NCBI GenBank assembly: GCA_015680685.1
Contig: MNCI01003711.1
Coordinates: 1-64,000 of the forward strand
DNA from: Gnetum montanum
Taxonomy: Eukaryota > Streptophyta > Gnetopsida > Gnetales > Gnetaceae
Direction of reading: 5' to 3'
Length of the DNA: 64,000 nt
This document shows positions 45,361 to 58,392 of this stretch, in pieces. Made by a program: the position numbers and the translations under genes. The notes beneath the pieces were generated by a model, which was not told the DNA's origin, searched no databases, and saw only the letters and a list, made by a program, of their open reading frames with translations. Within the stretch, counting starts at the first letter, position 1; the number at the start of each line of letters is the position of its first letter.

Positions 45361-46389
45361 TTCTAAAGTTTAATATTTATATATTATATCTATATAGTTA
45401 TATATAATGTTTATATATAGTGTTTATATAATATATAATTATAATGTCTATGTAATATATAATTAAATCACATTAATATAATATATAATGTCTTTATATA
45501 ATAAATCATATTAATCAAACTAAAATAAATCAAAATAAAAAACCAATAAACTAATACTCACAACTATTAAAATAAACACTAATTAAATACTAATGTAATA
45601 TAAAATAAAATCAATTGAAATACATGCATTTTACAAAGATATTTATTTAAAAATTAAACAAATTTTGGGGTTTAACATTTACATTTTTGAGAAGCCACTT
45701 ACCTTCAAGCATGGGTAACATGTCTTTCCAACAAAATCACCAAAAAATTATTTTGTGCTCTTTTATTTTTTAAATTGTGTCAACCTTTGAAGGTAGCACT
45801 TATTTAACTCTTACTTCCATTTTTTGTTAGATCTACAAGGGTATAATACAACCTTACTAACATAATAGAACTCACAATAATAATCCAAAAAGAATCCACA
45901 AGTCCTCTTGATGTCACACCCTTTACATTCCCACTTGGTTATTTACTTTTTTGTTTAAGCATAATGATCACAAGTTTATTCTTAGTTGTATGATGGAGAA
46001 GAATATCATTATGACCTTAGTAAGAACCTCTTATGAATGGAATGGATGGATGGATGGGTGATGTGGGCTCACTATGCAAATGATTAGTCTCTTATGAATT
46101 GATAACATAGAGAAATCTTCACCTTATTGGACTACATCTTGCCTTTATTCAATGTGTCTTATTAACAATCAAAATTATTTACAAACAATTTGAAAACAAA
46201 GTATAAAAGAAATGGAAAAGATTGTAAAAATTATGAAAAAGTGTAAAGAAAGAAAAATATTAAAAGAATTGAAAAATGTAAAAGAATATAAAAATTGAAG
46301 AAATGGAAAAGTATAAAAGAATAAGAAAATATCAAAGAATGTGAAAAATGAAAAGACTATGAAAAATTTAATAATGTTAAGTAAGGTAC
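45361..46389. other. AT-rich stretch with simple repeats
   Basis: A (tata)-rich block lies at 45370-45500. A degenerate purine-rich repeat, tggaaaagtataaaagaat and variants, fills 46190-46375. There is no gene. It may be the 3' untranslated region and LTR of element F on the minus strand, but no LTR pair was found. Confidence 0.5.
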
Positions 46390-47082
46390 CTACAACTCTA
46401 GATCGACACCCCCATAAGTATTGTTGAAATTAGGTAAATCGAGGATAGAACAAGTAGAAGACTAGTGGGTAGCTTGGGTAGACTCTTTTGAATATTTGTA
46501 GTATGGTTTGATTTGTTGGATATTAACAAGGTTAAGCTTATGTGGGCTAGATGCGTGGTGAATGTGTAAGGCACCAGATGGATAAGTGGCTTGCATAATG
46601 TATGGTCCCTCTCAAAGTATTTGAAATTTAGCTTTTCGAGATAAATGACTAGGATTATAATAAAGGACCTTGTCACTTGGTTGGATGGTTACATTCTTTA
46701 TTCATGAATCATGCCTAAGTTTTGTGTACTATTTATGAACTTCACTACCCATGAGTGCTACTAGCCGATTCTCATCTAAAAGATTCAAATTCATTAGATG
46801 TCCTTTTTGGCTTGGCAGTAGCTAAAGTGTGAAGCTTTGCTTAGAGTGGAAGTGTTGGCAACTTGCCATAGACTAACTTGCATGGGGTGTATCCTATAGG
46901 TAGTTTCCAAGATTTCCTATAGGCCCATAGATCATTGTTTAATTTTGTACTCTAGTCTCATCTAAATCTACTAACCATCCTAGTGAGTATTCTAGTAATT
47001 TCATACTTGGTGAATTCAACTTGACCATTTTCTTGGGGATGGTATGGTGTTATTATTTTATCATTAACCTCAAGTTGTTGCA
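46390..47082 (-). pseudogene. Integrase C-terminal part of element F
   Basis: It begins at 'TPYHPQENGQVEFTKYEITR', which contains the catalytic Glu, then 'LWAYRKSWKLPIGYTPCKL' and 'LREGPYIMQATYPSGALH' with the GPY/F motif. The zinc domain and the two catalytic Asp residues that should precede are absent. They are replaced by the inverted segment 47083-47507. Confidence 0.75.
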
Positions 47083-47507
47083 TTGGGAAACAAGATGTGT
47101 GCAAAATTGTCTGTATGGAGTAGGCACCCAACAAGAGGGAACTTGGTGGTTAATTACCAATGAAGAAAACTGATTCAATAAGTACATGGAACTAGAAGAA
47201 TAGATCATCAGCACTTACGTTGCAAAAATAGATAAGCTGGAACAATTAAGGAAAAGACACTCTCACCATTAGAATAATCAGGAGGAAGAAACAAACTAGG
47301 GACACTTGAAGATCCCAGACACAATGGAACCAAAACCACTAGAATTAAAGGCCCTACCAAAAATGTTACAATATGCATTTCTAAATAACAAAAAGCTAGT
47401 GATTATCAATGGTAACCTAGACAAAGAGCAAAAAGGAAAACTACTGGAAGTGCTCAACAGATGGCTTATCGCATTTGTATGGTCTTATGATGAGATCATA
47501 AAATAAT
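47083..47507 (+). repeat. Inverted copy of F's own protease-RT linker
   Basis: On the plus strand this reads the same as the minus strand of about 48887-49300: 'caaaattgtctgtatg', 'cacccaacaagaggg', and the protein 'ELKALPKMLQYAFLNNKKL' against 'ELKALLKMLEYAFLNNKKL' at 49081-48812. It stands exactly between RNase H and the integrase remnant. The two copies form an inverted repeat of about 420 bases with a 1.4 kb loop. Confidence 0.85.
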
Positions 47508-49090
47508 TTTAGTAAATAAGTCCTCATTGGGAAATTGATCTATTAAAGGTTCCACTTGATTGTTTGAATCCCATCTCAACCTTGATAAATGATCAACCAC
47601 TACATTTTTTGTTTCTTTCTTATCAATCATTGTGATGTCAAACTCTTGGAGAATCACAAGCCATCTTATCACTCTAGGACTAACCACTGGCTTGTTCATT
47701 AGAAATCAGATAGCACTATGATCAGTGTGGTTGTAAACTTGGTAAATAAGCACATAATGACAAAACGTTTCAAGCACATACACCATGACCATTAGCTCCT
47801 TTTCAGCTGTGGTGTAATTTCATTATACTCTTGTGATGATTCTGCTAGCATAGTGTATGTAGTATGGTATCTTTTGATCATCAAGTTATGTCAATACTGC
47901 CCCAAGCACATAGTTGAAAGCATCAATCATGATATGAAAATGCCTTGACCAATCTGGAGCTTGGAGGATTGGTGTCTCAACTAACTTCTACTTAAAAGCT
48001 TTGAATGCCTTTTCACATGACTTAGTCCACTCAAAAGGTGCATCCTTCTTTGTGAGTTCTACAAGTGGTTTGGCTATTTTAAAAATTTTTCAATAAATCT
48101 TCTATAGTATCTTGTATGGCCCAAAAAGGATCTTACGTCTTTTACTCTTTGTGGCCATTGAGTGATGCTTTGGATAACTTTGATTTTTTTAAGATCTACC
48201 TCTATATCCTTCTGGGAGATTTTGTGTCCTAGCACTATTCCTTCCTAGATTATAAGATGGCTCTTTTGCCAATTGAGCTTTAGATTGGTTTCAACACATT
48301 GTTTTAGTACCTACTCTAGCCAGTCTAGTGCTTATTTAAAGTCTAGCTCATATGTGGAAAAATCATTCATAAAAACTTCAACACCATTAGCTATCTGCTT
48401 TTGGAAGATGCTTAAAACCAATCTTTGAAAGGTTGTTGGTGAATTGCATAGACTGAAAGACATCTATCCATAAGCAAATGTTCCCCATGGGCTTGTGAAT
48501 GTGGTTTTCTCTTGGTTTTCATGTGCAATGCAGATTTGATTGTATCTACTATACTCATCCAGAAAAATGTAATACTCATGTCCTGAAATTGTTTCCAAGA
48601 CCTGATCAACAAATGGAAATGGGAAATGATCCTTAAATGTGGCTAAGTTCAATAGCCAGAAGTCAATGTAGGCATGTTATTTGCCTCACTTCTTTTTAAC
48701 TATCACCAAAGGACTTACCCATTCACTATCTGTAATTAGATAAATGAAGTCTATCTTTAACAACTTTTTCAATTCTTGCTTCACTACCTCCTTGAGTTTA
48801 GGATTATGCTTTCATTGAGGTTGGCATTTTGGTTTGATTATAGAATTGGTGTAGATCTGGTGTTGAAAATTTTTTGGATCAATTCCTATGATCTCATCAT
48901 AAGACCACGTAAATGTGATAGGCCATTTGTTGACCACTTCAAGTAGTTTTTCTTTTTTCTCTTTATCTAGGTTAGCATTGATAATCACTAGCTTCTTGTT
49001 ATTTAGAAATGCATATTCTAACATTTTTAGTAGGGCCTTTAATTCCAGTGGTTTTGATTCCATTTTGTTTGGGATCTTCAAGTGTCCCTA
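47508..49090 (-). pseudogene. RT and RNase H of element F
   Basis: The linker has 'TFTWSYDEIIGIDPKNFQH'. The RT has 'FPFPFVDQVLETISGHEYY', 'FLDEYSRYNQI' and 'TSPWGTFAYG'; the catalytic box reads F-M-N-D-F with the first Asp changed to Asn (about 48375). RNase H ends with 'RVIRWLVILQEFDITMIDKK' and VVDHLSRL (about 47560). Stops are frequent. Confidence 0.8.
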
Positions 49091-49429
49091 GTTTGTTTCT
49101 TCCTTCTAATTGTTCTAATGGTGAGAGTGTCTTTTCCTTAGTTGTTCTAGCTTATCTATTTTTGCAACATAGGTGCTGATGATTTGTTCTTCTGGTTCCA
49201 TGTACTTATTGGAGTGGTTTTCTTCATTGGTAATTAGCCATCAAGTGCCCTCTTGTTGGGTGGCTACTGCATACAGACAATTTTGCACACATCTTGTTTC
49301 TACACATTGATTGCATGCCTTAGTCTCTTTTTGGTTCATGGCCCAAATTCTTTGCATGCAATTGCACCCATGATTGTTGTATGTGATACATGGAACCCTT
49401 CATCTATGTATGATTTTAGCTTCATCTTC

Positions 49430-50990
49430 CTTGGAAATTTCTAAGAACAAATCATGAATTCCAAACTTAGGATCCATGGTGCTAAGCTAAGCTCTTCCCA
49501 TGATAATTGAGAATCCTCCCTTATTTTTCCCCATGTGAATGACTAGAAAATCAGTAGGATAAGACTAGCCATTGATGGTAGTAATCACATCATCCACTTG
49601 TCTAAGTGAAATTGTGATTAACTAGTCCACAAGTTCTAAAAGGATATTACTTTTCTTTAGTGGTGGAAGGTTCTAGGCTTGGTACATGTCTTGAGATATT
49701 AGATTTACTTTAGACCTAGAATCTAATAGAGCTTTTCATGGTTTTTTTCTTGCTATTTAGAGATAAATCAAGGGACTTCCTAGATTAGTTTTCTTCTATG
49801 AAAGAGCCCTTACCTTGATCCAATGAGTTACTGTTTATGTGAGCATGATAGTTTTGATGTTTGAGCCTAATGAAGTTAGAATCTTACTGCATTGAGAAGG
49901 ACTTGATGTGGATGGGGTGGAATTAGACGTGTTACCCATCCACTTAGTCTTCTTTTTGTTGAAGAACAATCATTTCCTAGGTTGAGACTCATAAGTAACC
50001 ATCCTTTCATGTGTATTGATTGCCCTTGTAGTACTCTTTAGCTAGGGTTGTGATGGCAAGTCCCCCTGCATAACAAGAGGTGGCACTGGTGGAATAGGAT
50101 TTAAATTAGGATTTGGAAAATTAGCTACTTATGGATGCACATATGAGTTTGAATTGGTCATTGGTGATGTTGATTGGTGGTATTCTGGTAGAAAATACTA
50201 TGGATTTTGAATAGTTGCATTTTGTGGTGAGATCAAATGTTGGATGTAATATCCATAAAGATTAGGTTCTCAATATGGATGCTATTAGCATGGCGATGGC
50301 ATGACCCACAATTGAGGCTGTTCCCACTATTGATGGTATTGCTCTTGTGGTTGTGGAAAGGCTCCACTAGGAAAATACATTAGTTGGGATTTTTATTTAT
50401 AGTTACCTTGAGGATAAGGTAATCATTTGGACATTTTTTTTAAACAAATTTGGGATTTAGTGCATATGCCTCCATTTCTTGCAAATGTGCCATGATTGGA
50501 CAACATCTTTTAGGATGTTTGTGCTAGTACACATTACAACCTTAATCATTTGTGGAGTTGGTGTCTAAACACTTAGCCACTAAAGAAAATTTGCCTTTGC
50601 ATCCAAGTTCTTTCTTCTTTCCTTTTTCTTTGCCTCTTCCTAATGCTTGTTCAATTTGTTCCTCCATGATCTTTAATGTAGTTGTGAAGTTTTCATCAAC
50701 AAAATCCAACATTTTCTCTACCTTAGTTGCAATGTCACTTATAGAATTCTAGATGAGTAGAGTCTTTTGCTAGATGACATTGTCCAAGGTTTCATCTTCT
50801 TGTTTGTCACATATTCATACATCCCTCTTCTAGATTGATGGATCTTTGTTGTACTCTTCTGCTGATTCCCTTTTTTCTGAGTTCTTTCCTCTTTTACCAA
50901 TTGGTTGATTAGTCTTTGAATACAATGGACGATCAATTCTAATAGTCTTCTGATGAGCAGAGAGGTACCCCTATGCCCTACCATATGAAT
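49430..50990 (-). pseudogene. gag C-terminal part and protease of element F
   Basis: A Pro/Gln/Asn-rich tail (about 50500-50000) leads into 'KALLDSRSKVNLISQDMY' (about 49735), a retropepsin site with D-S-R for D-S-G, followed by 'GFSIIMGRA'. A basic stretch at 50990-50740 may belong to gag. No clear gag core or zinc knuckle could be read. Confidence 0.5.
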
Positions 50991-52297
50991 CACAAGTGTT
51001 CACGTGGGATCCAGTCAAATTTTGCAGACCTTAAGTTCTTATGTACACTGGTTCTAAGATGTGAAATCTAATCGTGACAATCATTGTCTTCTCAACTATA
51101 CTTGTGGATCTTAATTGTATGGTTAAGTATAATTGAGGCACATGATTTTTATTATTCTATATTTTATTTGTCTATGATTAAGAATAGGTTGAAATGTAAT
51201 TTATAATCAATTTAACTTAATCTAATTATTGATCAATAACTAACTATCCTAACATAAGTATCTGATCCCACTTTTCATGCACATCCTAAATGTGTATAAC
51301 GCTACTAAGTTACCAAACATTAAGTGTTGCTAAGTTGCTAAGAGTCATACACATGCTCAAAGTGGTCATACTTATGTGCTTAATTAATTGGCTGCTATTG
51401 AATCTAATTAGCTTACTTTGGCTTAATTACTTGGCAGCATTAAAGGAAATTGCATGAAACATGAAATGCATAAATAAAGTATTTAAGCTAGCCAAGGTAC
51501 TACAAGGTTTGATTAGAAAGCTTATCTTTATTTCCACACACATTTCCATGCTTAGGTACAATAGTATTCTAATAAAGATCCATACACTCAATGACTCTTG
51601 TTGTGGGCACTTTCGAAAATATTCTAACTTTGAAAAAAATAAACTGTAAGAGCTTGGCTATGCTATGACAAAAACTATATCAAAACCATGTGTCCAAGCA
51701 CTATATTTATAGGCCAGCACATACCCCACGATATCAGACATTCGACATCACATCTTGGGGCCCAATATCATGTGCCTGATATTAAGGCTCTGATATCACA
51801 TATTCGATATCGAAGCTAGGAAAAATACTATTCATCATACCACCATGACTAAATGAAAACTTGTCCTAGAGTAAACAAAAGGAGGAACAAGTTCCTTACA
51901 AAATATTGAGAAGGTATGGAATTATTAAATGACATGCAAACTTGACTCAGATGGGACATACAAATTCTAAGTTCTTGAGTGTATAGATTTATAATCTTTT
52001 GCAAAATTGGATATTCATGACAAGAGAAGTGAACACCTTGGATAAAACTACCATCCAACTCCTCTAGCAGCTAAAGAGCAAGGGAGAGGATCCAAAGATT
52101 ATGAAGAGTCCTCATCACATGATGCTATTTCTTATCCTTTTGGTAAAGATATTCTTGCTTCTAGTTCATTTTTCCCACTACAATCACAACAAAATCATGG
52201 ATTAGTGTGCAATGTGTAACGTATAGCTTTTAGGTACCTTGTCCTATCGGCAGTTTCACTTGGCTGGTTTGTGATTATGATGGATTGATTTTGTTAA
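50991..52297. other. Unassigned sequence between F and G
   Basis: No gene is seen. It should contain the 5' leader or LTR of F, but no matching copy was found. Short direct echoes such as 'tgctaagttgctaag' (51330-51345) and 'gatatc' words (51730-51820) occur. Confidence 0.4.
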
Positions 52298-53970
52298 TGA
52301 AACACCATCAATTTTGGGCCACAAGACCTCAATTGAAAATTTTCCTAAGTGTCAGTACAAGAGACATTTTTTCTAAGTGTTTGGCCCATGATCCCATTGC
52401 TGGAGCTATGCTCTAAAGTGTAGCTAGCATAGCATGTAGCACAGAAACAAGTTTGGCAAATTTTTTAAGTGACAACAATGGTCGTAGAAATTGTTCTAAG
52501 TGTCCTACTATGCTTCCATTCCTCCTGCTACGCTCTTGAGCATAGTAAGAATAGTAGCACTCTGATGGCTAGTTTGCATGAGTGTCAAGCTAGAAGTTAT
52601 CAAACTAGCTCAGAATGGAAGAAATAGTTTGAAAAATTTTCTAACTTCTGAGGCTACCCCTCTTGCTCCACTTTAGAGCATAGCTATGCCCTATCCCCTC
52701 TTACTACACTCATGAGTGTAGCAAGTGTAGTAGTGCTAGACTTCAGTTTTTTGCAAAATTTGCCTAACTGTTAGGCTACACTCCAAAGTGTAGCTAGTGT
52801 AGCAACATGTAATTACCTTCAAAAGCTTCTAGAGCTCAACATAGGCCTTAATTCCAACTCTAACACTCCTCTAGCAAGCAAGATTAGCAATTTGTATTTC
52901 TCCTACACCCCTTGTTTGTCCCAAATTGTACCTACGCTCGATCCTATTCAAAAGAGGGGAAAGCATAGTCTCAGAGTGTAGCCCCCAAATTGCACTATTT
53001 TACATTATTTGTAGGTACATTGGAATAATTTTAGAACTTTGACACATGAAATCTTGGTAGCGTAGTCATAGTCTGGCAGTCTCTTGGGGTCTAGTGGAGC
53101 ATACCAAAGCGTAGCACCTATTACTCCAAGAGAAGAGTAGTAGAGGTCAGCATAGCCACACCTACCCCCTTTGCCACATGATGCTCGATTTGCATTTTGG
53201 GCTAATCCTAATCCTATAAATACCCCTAGATCCCTAACATTTTTGGGGTTGGTAGTTGGTACTTTTATTTGGCATTTGCCATTTTGGCATCTTGGCACTT
53301 AGCTCCATGGGCAAAAAAAGACCGAGAGCACACCACATCGGCAAAGAGGCATAACTACATCACACAATACACCATAGCCCCTTTGTAGCCTTACAAAACA
53401 CCACATGATACACTATGGCAGCCAACCCAGTAGGCACAGTTCATCAAAACAAGTGCTAGACTTCATGACTCGACACCACCGAGATTGTGACTATGCTCCT
53501 ACTACACCTGTTGTACACTGTGTACCTTTTGAGACCCTTTTGGAGTAAATTGTACTCCCATTTAGGGTAGTGTTCCATTTCTCTCTCTTTTTTTTAGCAT
53601 TTTTCTTATGTCTTTTTGCATTTTCTTCATGCGTTGTCACACTGTCCTATGCTTGGATGGTAGTGTTTGTAGATTGACACTCTCATTTTGGTTGAAACCC
53701 TTGCCTATGCTTGCTCCCATTCTATGGCTACACTCTATAATTTGCACCATGAAACACCACTTTGATACTTAGCACCATTTCATGTTATTTGCACTTGCAT
53801 TTTGGCTAACCATGCCACCCCTAGTTGCGGCTGGAAAAGTCCTTGTTCAATTGAAAAGACCATCCAAGGCACTTTGCCTCCATTTTCTAGTAAGGCCCTT
53901 GCGTGGAGGCAAGGTTGAGATTGTGCACCTACAAACCCCTTGGTGTTCTAGCCATTAACATTTTTGGTCA
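52298..53970 (+). repeat. 5' LTR of element G
   Basis: It starts TGAAACACCATCAAT and ends TTTTTGGTCA, 1,673 bases, with a primer site ten bases beyond. It matches the minus strand of 54634-56348 along its whole length. A TATA box is at 53215-53222 (tataaata). The U3 part (52390-52830) holds several 16-20-base palindromes built on gctacactc/gagtgtagc, including a perfect 18-base palindrome at about 52703. Confidence 0.85.
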
Positions 53971-54633
53971 TTATAGTTTTTGGTGCAAGAAGAAGGGCCT
54001 TGCCATTTCCTTCTGCATTTTCTGATTATTGTCCCGTGTGCTCTCTCCACCATCAGTTGGTGTAGATTGGACCTCGTCGTCGGTTCCCTTGGAATCCCAT
54101 TGGACAAAAGCCAAAGTGTATCTTTGGCACTTAATCAAAATTCTCGGCACTTGGGAGAGTGTAGTTGGCTCTCAATGTAGAGAGTGTAGCTGGTCCCAGC
54201 ATAGTGAGCATAGCATGAGAGTTAGCTAGTTTTAGTAGCTTTCACAGTTAGCATTTTTTTCTAGATTTTTATACTTAGAATTTTTTTACATTTTCATACT
54301 TAGTCAATTTTTTTGTAGTTTCCATACTTAGCCATTTTTCTACATTTTTACACTTAGCTATTTTTCTACATTTTTATACTTAGTAATTTTTCTACTATTG
54401 GTAGACTTAGTCATTTTTCTACAATTTTCAGTGTTAGTCATTTTTTTTAAACAACAACTCTTAGAACCTAATTTGTGAACATGATTCTAGATTAACCTTT
54501 CAGATTGGTGTTTAACACATTTGACATCATGATCCACCCAAAGTGTGCCATGCTAAGCCATGAACAATACAATTTTGTTTATGCCAAAATCCAAGTAGGA
54601 TTACCAGTGGATTGCCTTGACTTGTGTAGTGAT
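53971..54633 (+). other. Primer site and leader of element G, cut off by element B
   Basis: The primer site TGGTGCAAGAAGAAGGGCC is at 53981-53999. It is followed by a leader with a tandem repeat (54236-54450). The leader stops at 54633 where the end of B's LTR begins. The rest of G should lie beyond element B, outside the window. Confidence 0.7.
54236..54450 (+). repeat. Tandem repeat in the leader of element G
   Basis: About eight diverged copies of a 26-29-base unit, core ttttctacatttttatactt followed by agtca. Its position downstream of the primer site corresponds to the repeat at 63331-63640 in D, but the unit is unrelated. Confidence 0.75.
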
Positions 54634-56348
54634 TGAGAACATTGGTAGTGGAACATCAAAGGGTTTGCAGGTGCACAACCTTGACCCTACCTCTACATGA
54701 GGAACTTTTTGGAAAATGGAGGTAGAATGCCCTGGACGATCTTGTCAATTGAATAGGGACTTTGTCAGTTGCAACTAGGGTATTATGTGCAACCAAGGGA
54801 TGGCATGGTTAGCCGAAATGTGAGTGTTGATGTTGTGGGATAATGCTAAGTGTTTTAATAGTGTTTTTGGTAGTACTAGGGCCAAATAAGCCTAAGTGTA
54901 ATGGGGTTTCTTGGTACAAGAGTGATAGTGCGAATGTGTGAAAATGTATAAAGAAGTGAGGAGATGTAAATGCAATGCTAAAATGTCAAAGAAAAATGCA
55001 TCAGAATGCTTGAAAACGCAGAGGAGTTTGAGAGAGAGAATGACACCATCCCAAATGGGGAGTGTAGCAATTATAAAAGAGAGGTGAGAAGGTACATAGT
55101 GTACAGATAGGCATAGTAGTAGCAAAGCCACAATCTTTGGGATGTCCCAAGGTGAAGACCGATGTTCGCTACGAAGTTTGTACTTATGAGGTTCGTTGTC
55201 GTAGTGTCTTGTGGGCTATGGTATGCTAGAGTGCCAAATAGGATGCAAGGGTGTTGCCAAGGTGTTGATACGCTCCAGTGTGTAGGGTGCTCAAGGTACC
55301 TTGGGTGCCAAGTGGTACTCTGGAAATGCCAACTGTTGCTTGAATTTGCCCACCAAATGCTTCAAATGTGCACTACTAAAATGAATTTCCAACCCTTAGA
55401 GTGTGGAATGCAGGGGTATTTATAAACTTAGGGTTAGCGTGAAGTGCGGATTTAGCACCACACGGCAAAGGGGTAGTGGGGCTACGTTGACCTCTACTAC
55501 ACTCCCACTGGAACAACTAGTGCTATGCTCTAGTTTGTTCCAATGGATCGTAAGAGAGTGTTGAACTGTGACTACGCTACCAAGATTGTATGTGTTAGAG
55601 CTGAAGAGATCACAATGTACACTCAAAGACTATGTTCTCCCCTCTTTCGAGTGGGATCAAGCATAGGTTAAATTTTGGGACATAGGGGGTACAAAGGAAG
55701 TGCAAGTTACTAATCTTGCTTGTTGAAGGAGTGTTGGAGTTGGAATGAAGACCTATGATGAGCTTGGGAAGCTTTTAGAGGTAGTTCCTTATTGCTACAC
55801 TAGCTACGCTATGGAGCGTAGCCCAACAGTATTTTGCAAAAAATTAAAGTCTAGTGCTACTATGCTTGCTGTGGTCATGAGTGTAGCAAGAAGGGATAGG
55901 GCATATCATAGATACTTAGAAAAAATCTGGTAAAAATTGTAGTCCTTGTTCTTGTTATACCAGCTACACTTAGGAGTGTAGTAGGAGGGGTAGCTTTAGG
56001 AGTTAGAAAATTTGTTGAATACCTCTTTCATGCTAAGTTAGCTTGACAACTTATACCTTGATACTTTAGCAAAATTGGCCACTAAAGTGCATGCTATGAT
56101 AGCTATCCTCTAGAGCATAGCAAAGGAAATGGGAGCATAACAAAAAACTTAGAAAAATTTTGCAACTACTGTCGACACTTAAAAATTTTGCAAATCTAGT
56201 TCTATGTTGCATGCTATGCTAGCTATGCTCTAGAGCGTAGCCCTAATAGTGGAAGTGTGGACCGAACACTTAGAAAAAATTTATCTTCTGTTGACACTTA
56301 GACAAATTTTTTGTTGAGGTGCTATTACCCAAATTTAGTGGTGTTTCA
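54634..56348 (-). repeat. 3' LTR of element B
   Basis: On the minus strand it starts TGAAACACCACTAAA at 56348 and ends TTCTCA at 54634, 1,715 bases. It matches G's LTR. A TATA box, TATAAATAC, is at 55424-55416. Palindromic words such as gctatgctctagagcgtagc (about 56214-56241) recur about five times. Confidence 0.85.
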
Positions 56349-58392
56349 TTGGCCCCTCTTTGTTGATGTTTGGAGGAGTGGCCTAAGAGACATTAACAAA
56401 GAACTCGAAACATCACAACAAGCATGACACCAACATCACTTGTCAATATGTGATCGGATGGTGCTTCATTGGGCTCAAGAGTGCTAAATGTGATGATATG
56501 CTGAGGGCAATGGATGTAGGGAATTGGCTTAGGATAGTAAGGGAGGAATGAGGTGCAAATGATGTATCATGTTGCAAGATGTGGAGTCAGCATGGTTGAC
56601 TAGGATCATGGCACCAGGGTGGCTTGTCGTCGATACAATGGCCTCTTGTCAGAATGCTTGTGAGAAAGCCATCACCCATGGTACCAGAATGGCTTACCCT
56701 TGACATGTTGGCCTCTCATCAGAGTGCTTATGAGAAGGCCAATGCAAATTCAGGGTTGGACCATTGTGAAATTGCAACTTTGCTAGATTTTTCGTAGGGA
56801 CATGTTTTACCCCCCTTTGCTTTCTTTTTTCTTGAGTTTTATGCTTTTATTTTTTTGATTTTTTCTTTTTTCTTTGCAAAATGCTAACTGTAAGATGCTT
56901 ATCATCAAGTGGACTCTATGCCACTAAATGGGCTTTGCTTAGAGGCAACTATGTCATGTCTGAAGGATAGGTGTTTCCTTCTAGGAATGAGTTGTGTTAC
57001 ATTTTCTTGGGCTTTGACTAGCCCATAGATGCTCCCCATGGGATGTGTTGCGTTACATCCATCATGGGTTTTGTGGTCAACTGAAGGAAAGGTGCCATGA
57101 GCATTGGAGAAGTTTGCAGGGAAGGCTATGAAATGTGAGGAAAAAGGGGTAAATGCATGTAGGCTATGGTGGGATAATAAGGATGTGCACTCTTAAGTGG
57201 CTTGGCGAGTCCAACCAAGCACATTGGAGGAATGTGGTGACTTGCTACTATGATGAAATGTGCCTTTGAATGATTGCCTTCGGGGCTTCATCCTGTAAAC
57301 ATAACACAAAGAAAATAAGAAAATAATCACATGACATGTGGAATAAGAGAAAACTACTAGTTGTGAGGGCACTACAGGTGCTGTGAGTGCTAGGCCAATT
57401 ACAAGAGCTTGCAGTGCCAAAGCAGGAAGGCTAGTGTAGGTGTTGGAGCTAGAAAGCTACAAAAGCTCCAATAGCCACATCATAAGAAAGCAACTTAAAG
57501 AGGTCAACAAGGTGGCCAAGGGCGATGGTAGTGTAGGTGCTTGAGACTCCACACCAAGTACAAGAACTTGGAAATCTATCAAGATGGTAGGGAGCCATGC
57601 TACTGGATGCACTTCCAAGCCCAGGTAATGGTGAGGGCTAGAGGATGGCAGTGCTGTGGCTAGGCCATAGTACTGTTGAAACTCTAGTGGGTGGTGCTGA
57701 CGATGAGAGCTCCAATCAATAATGAAATTTCCAATGTCAGTGATGCTATTGGTGTGGCTTTGGGATGGTATTATTGGCGATGGTGGTGATATCTCTAGAA
57801 GGTTAGAAAAATTCCTAAGGGCATATTTGGAGGATCAACAAAATGCCAAGGGTGGTGATGCTGCAAATGTTCCAAAAGCTTTTTCTTGATAATGTGAACT
57901 CTATTCTGGAACTGCAATGTCTTACCCCGCCTTGCCCATGAGGCATGGGTAGATGACAGAGGATTGAAAGTATTCATGCTCACTTGTTCACAAAACTATG
58001 CATGTTGAGCTATGCATGCTAAACTATGAACCCAGTTTGAGATTCTAGTAGACTGCATGCTATGCTAGTTTAAGGTCCTAGTAGATCATGAAGCTAGTTT
58101 AAGATCCTGGTAGACTATGATGCACTAGTTTGTAGTCCTAGCAGATTGTTGTGTGCTAGTTTAACATCATAGTAGATGGTGGATGTTATGCCAGTTTAAC
58201 ATCATGATGCAAGGACCAACTATGCTAGTTTATAGTCATAGTAGACTTGCTATGCTAGTTCAACATCATAGCGGATGAGTGTGCTATGGATACCGGTTTA
58301 ACATTGTAGCACAAGGATGATTTGTATTAGTTTAACATCGTATCGAACACTCTACTCACCTTGCTTTTACTAATGTGGTGATGCATCTTATG
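56349..58392 (-). other. Polypurine tract, 3' untranslated region and repeats of element B
   Basis: The tract caacaaagaggggccaa (minus strand, 56365-56349) is identical to A's. Two direct copies of a block of about 69 bases lie at about 56607-56675 and 56676-56745 (with 'gcctctcatcagagtgctt'). No gene is seen from 56750 to 58000. Tandem units of 30-40 bases (atgctagtttaacatcatag) fill 58000-58350. Confidence 0.75.

Larger units (their letters stand above)
46390..50990 (-). mobile_element. Element F: Ty3/gypsy retrotransposon, minus strand, rearranged
   Basis: Reading leftward: gag C-terminal region (about 50800-49800), protease (about 49760-49430), linker and RT (49081-48100), RNase H (about 48060-47510), an inverted foreign-orientation segment (47507-47083), then the end of integrase (47082-46390). 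All parts are broken by stops. No LTRs or primer site were located. F is a single-RNase-H gypsy. Confidence 0.7.

Noticed and set aside
46190-46375. Satellite-like A-rich repeat as a centromere signal
   Set aside because: It is short, irregular and of low complexity, with no defined monomer.
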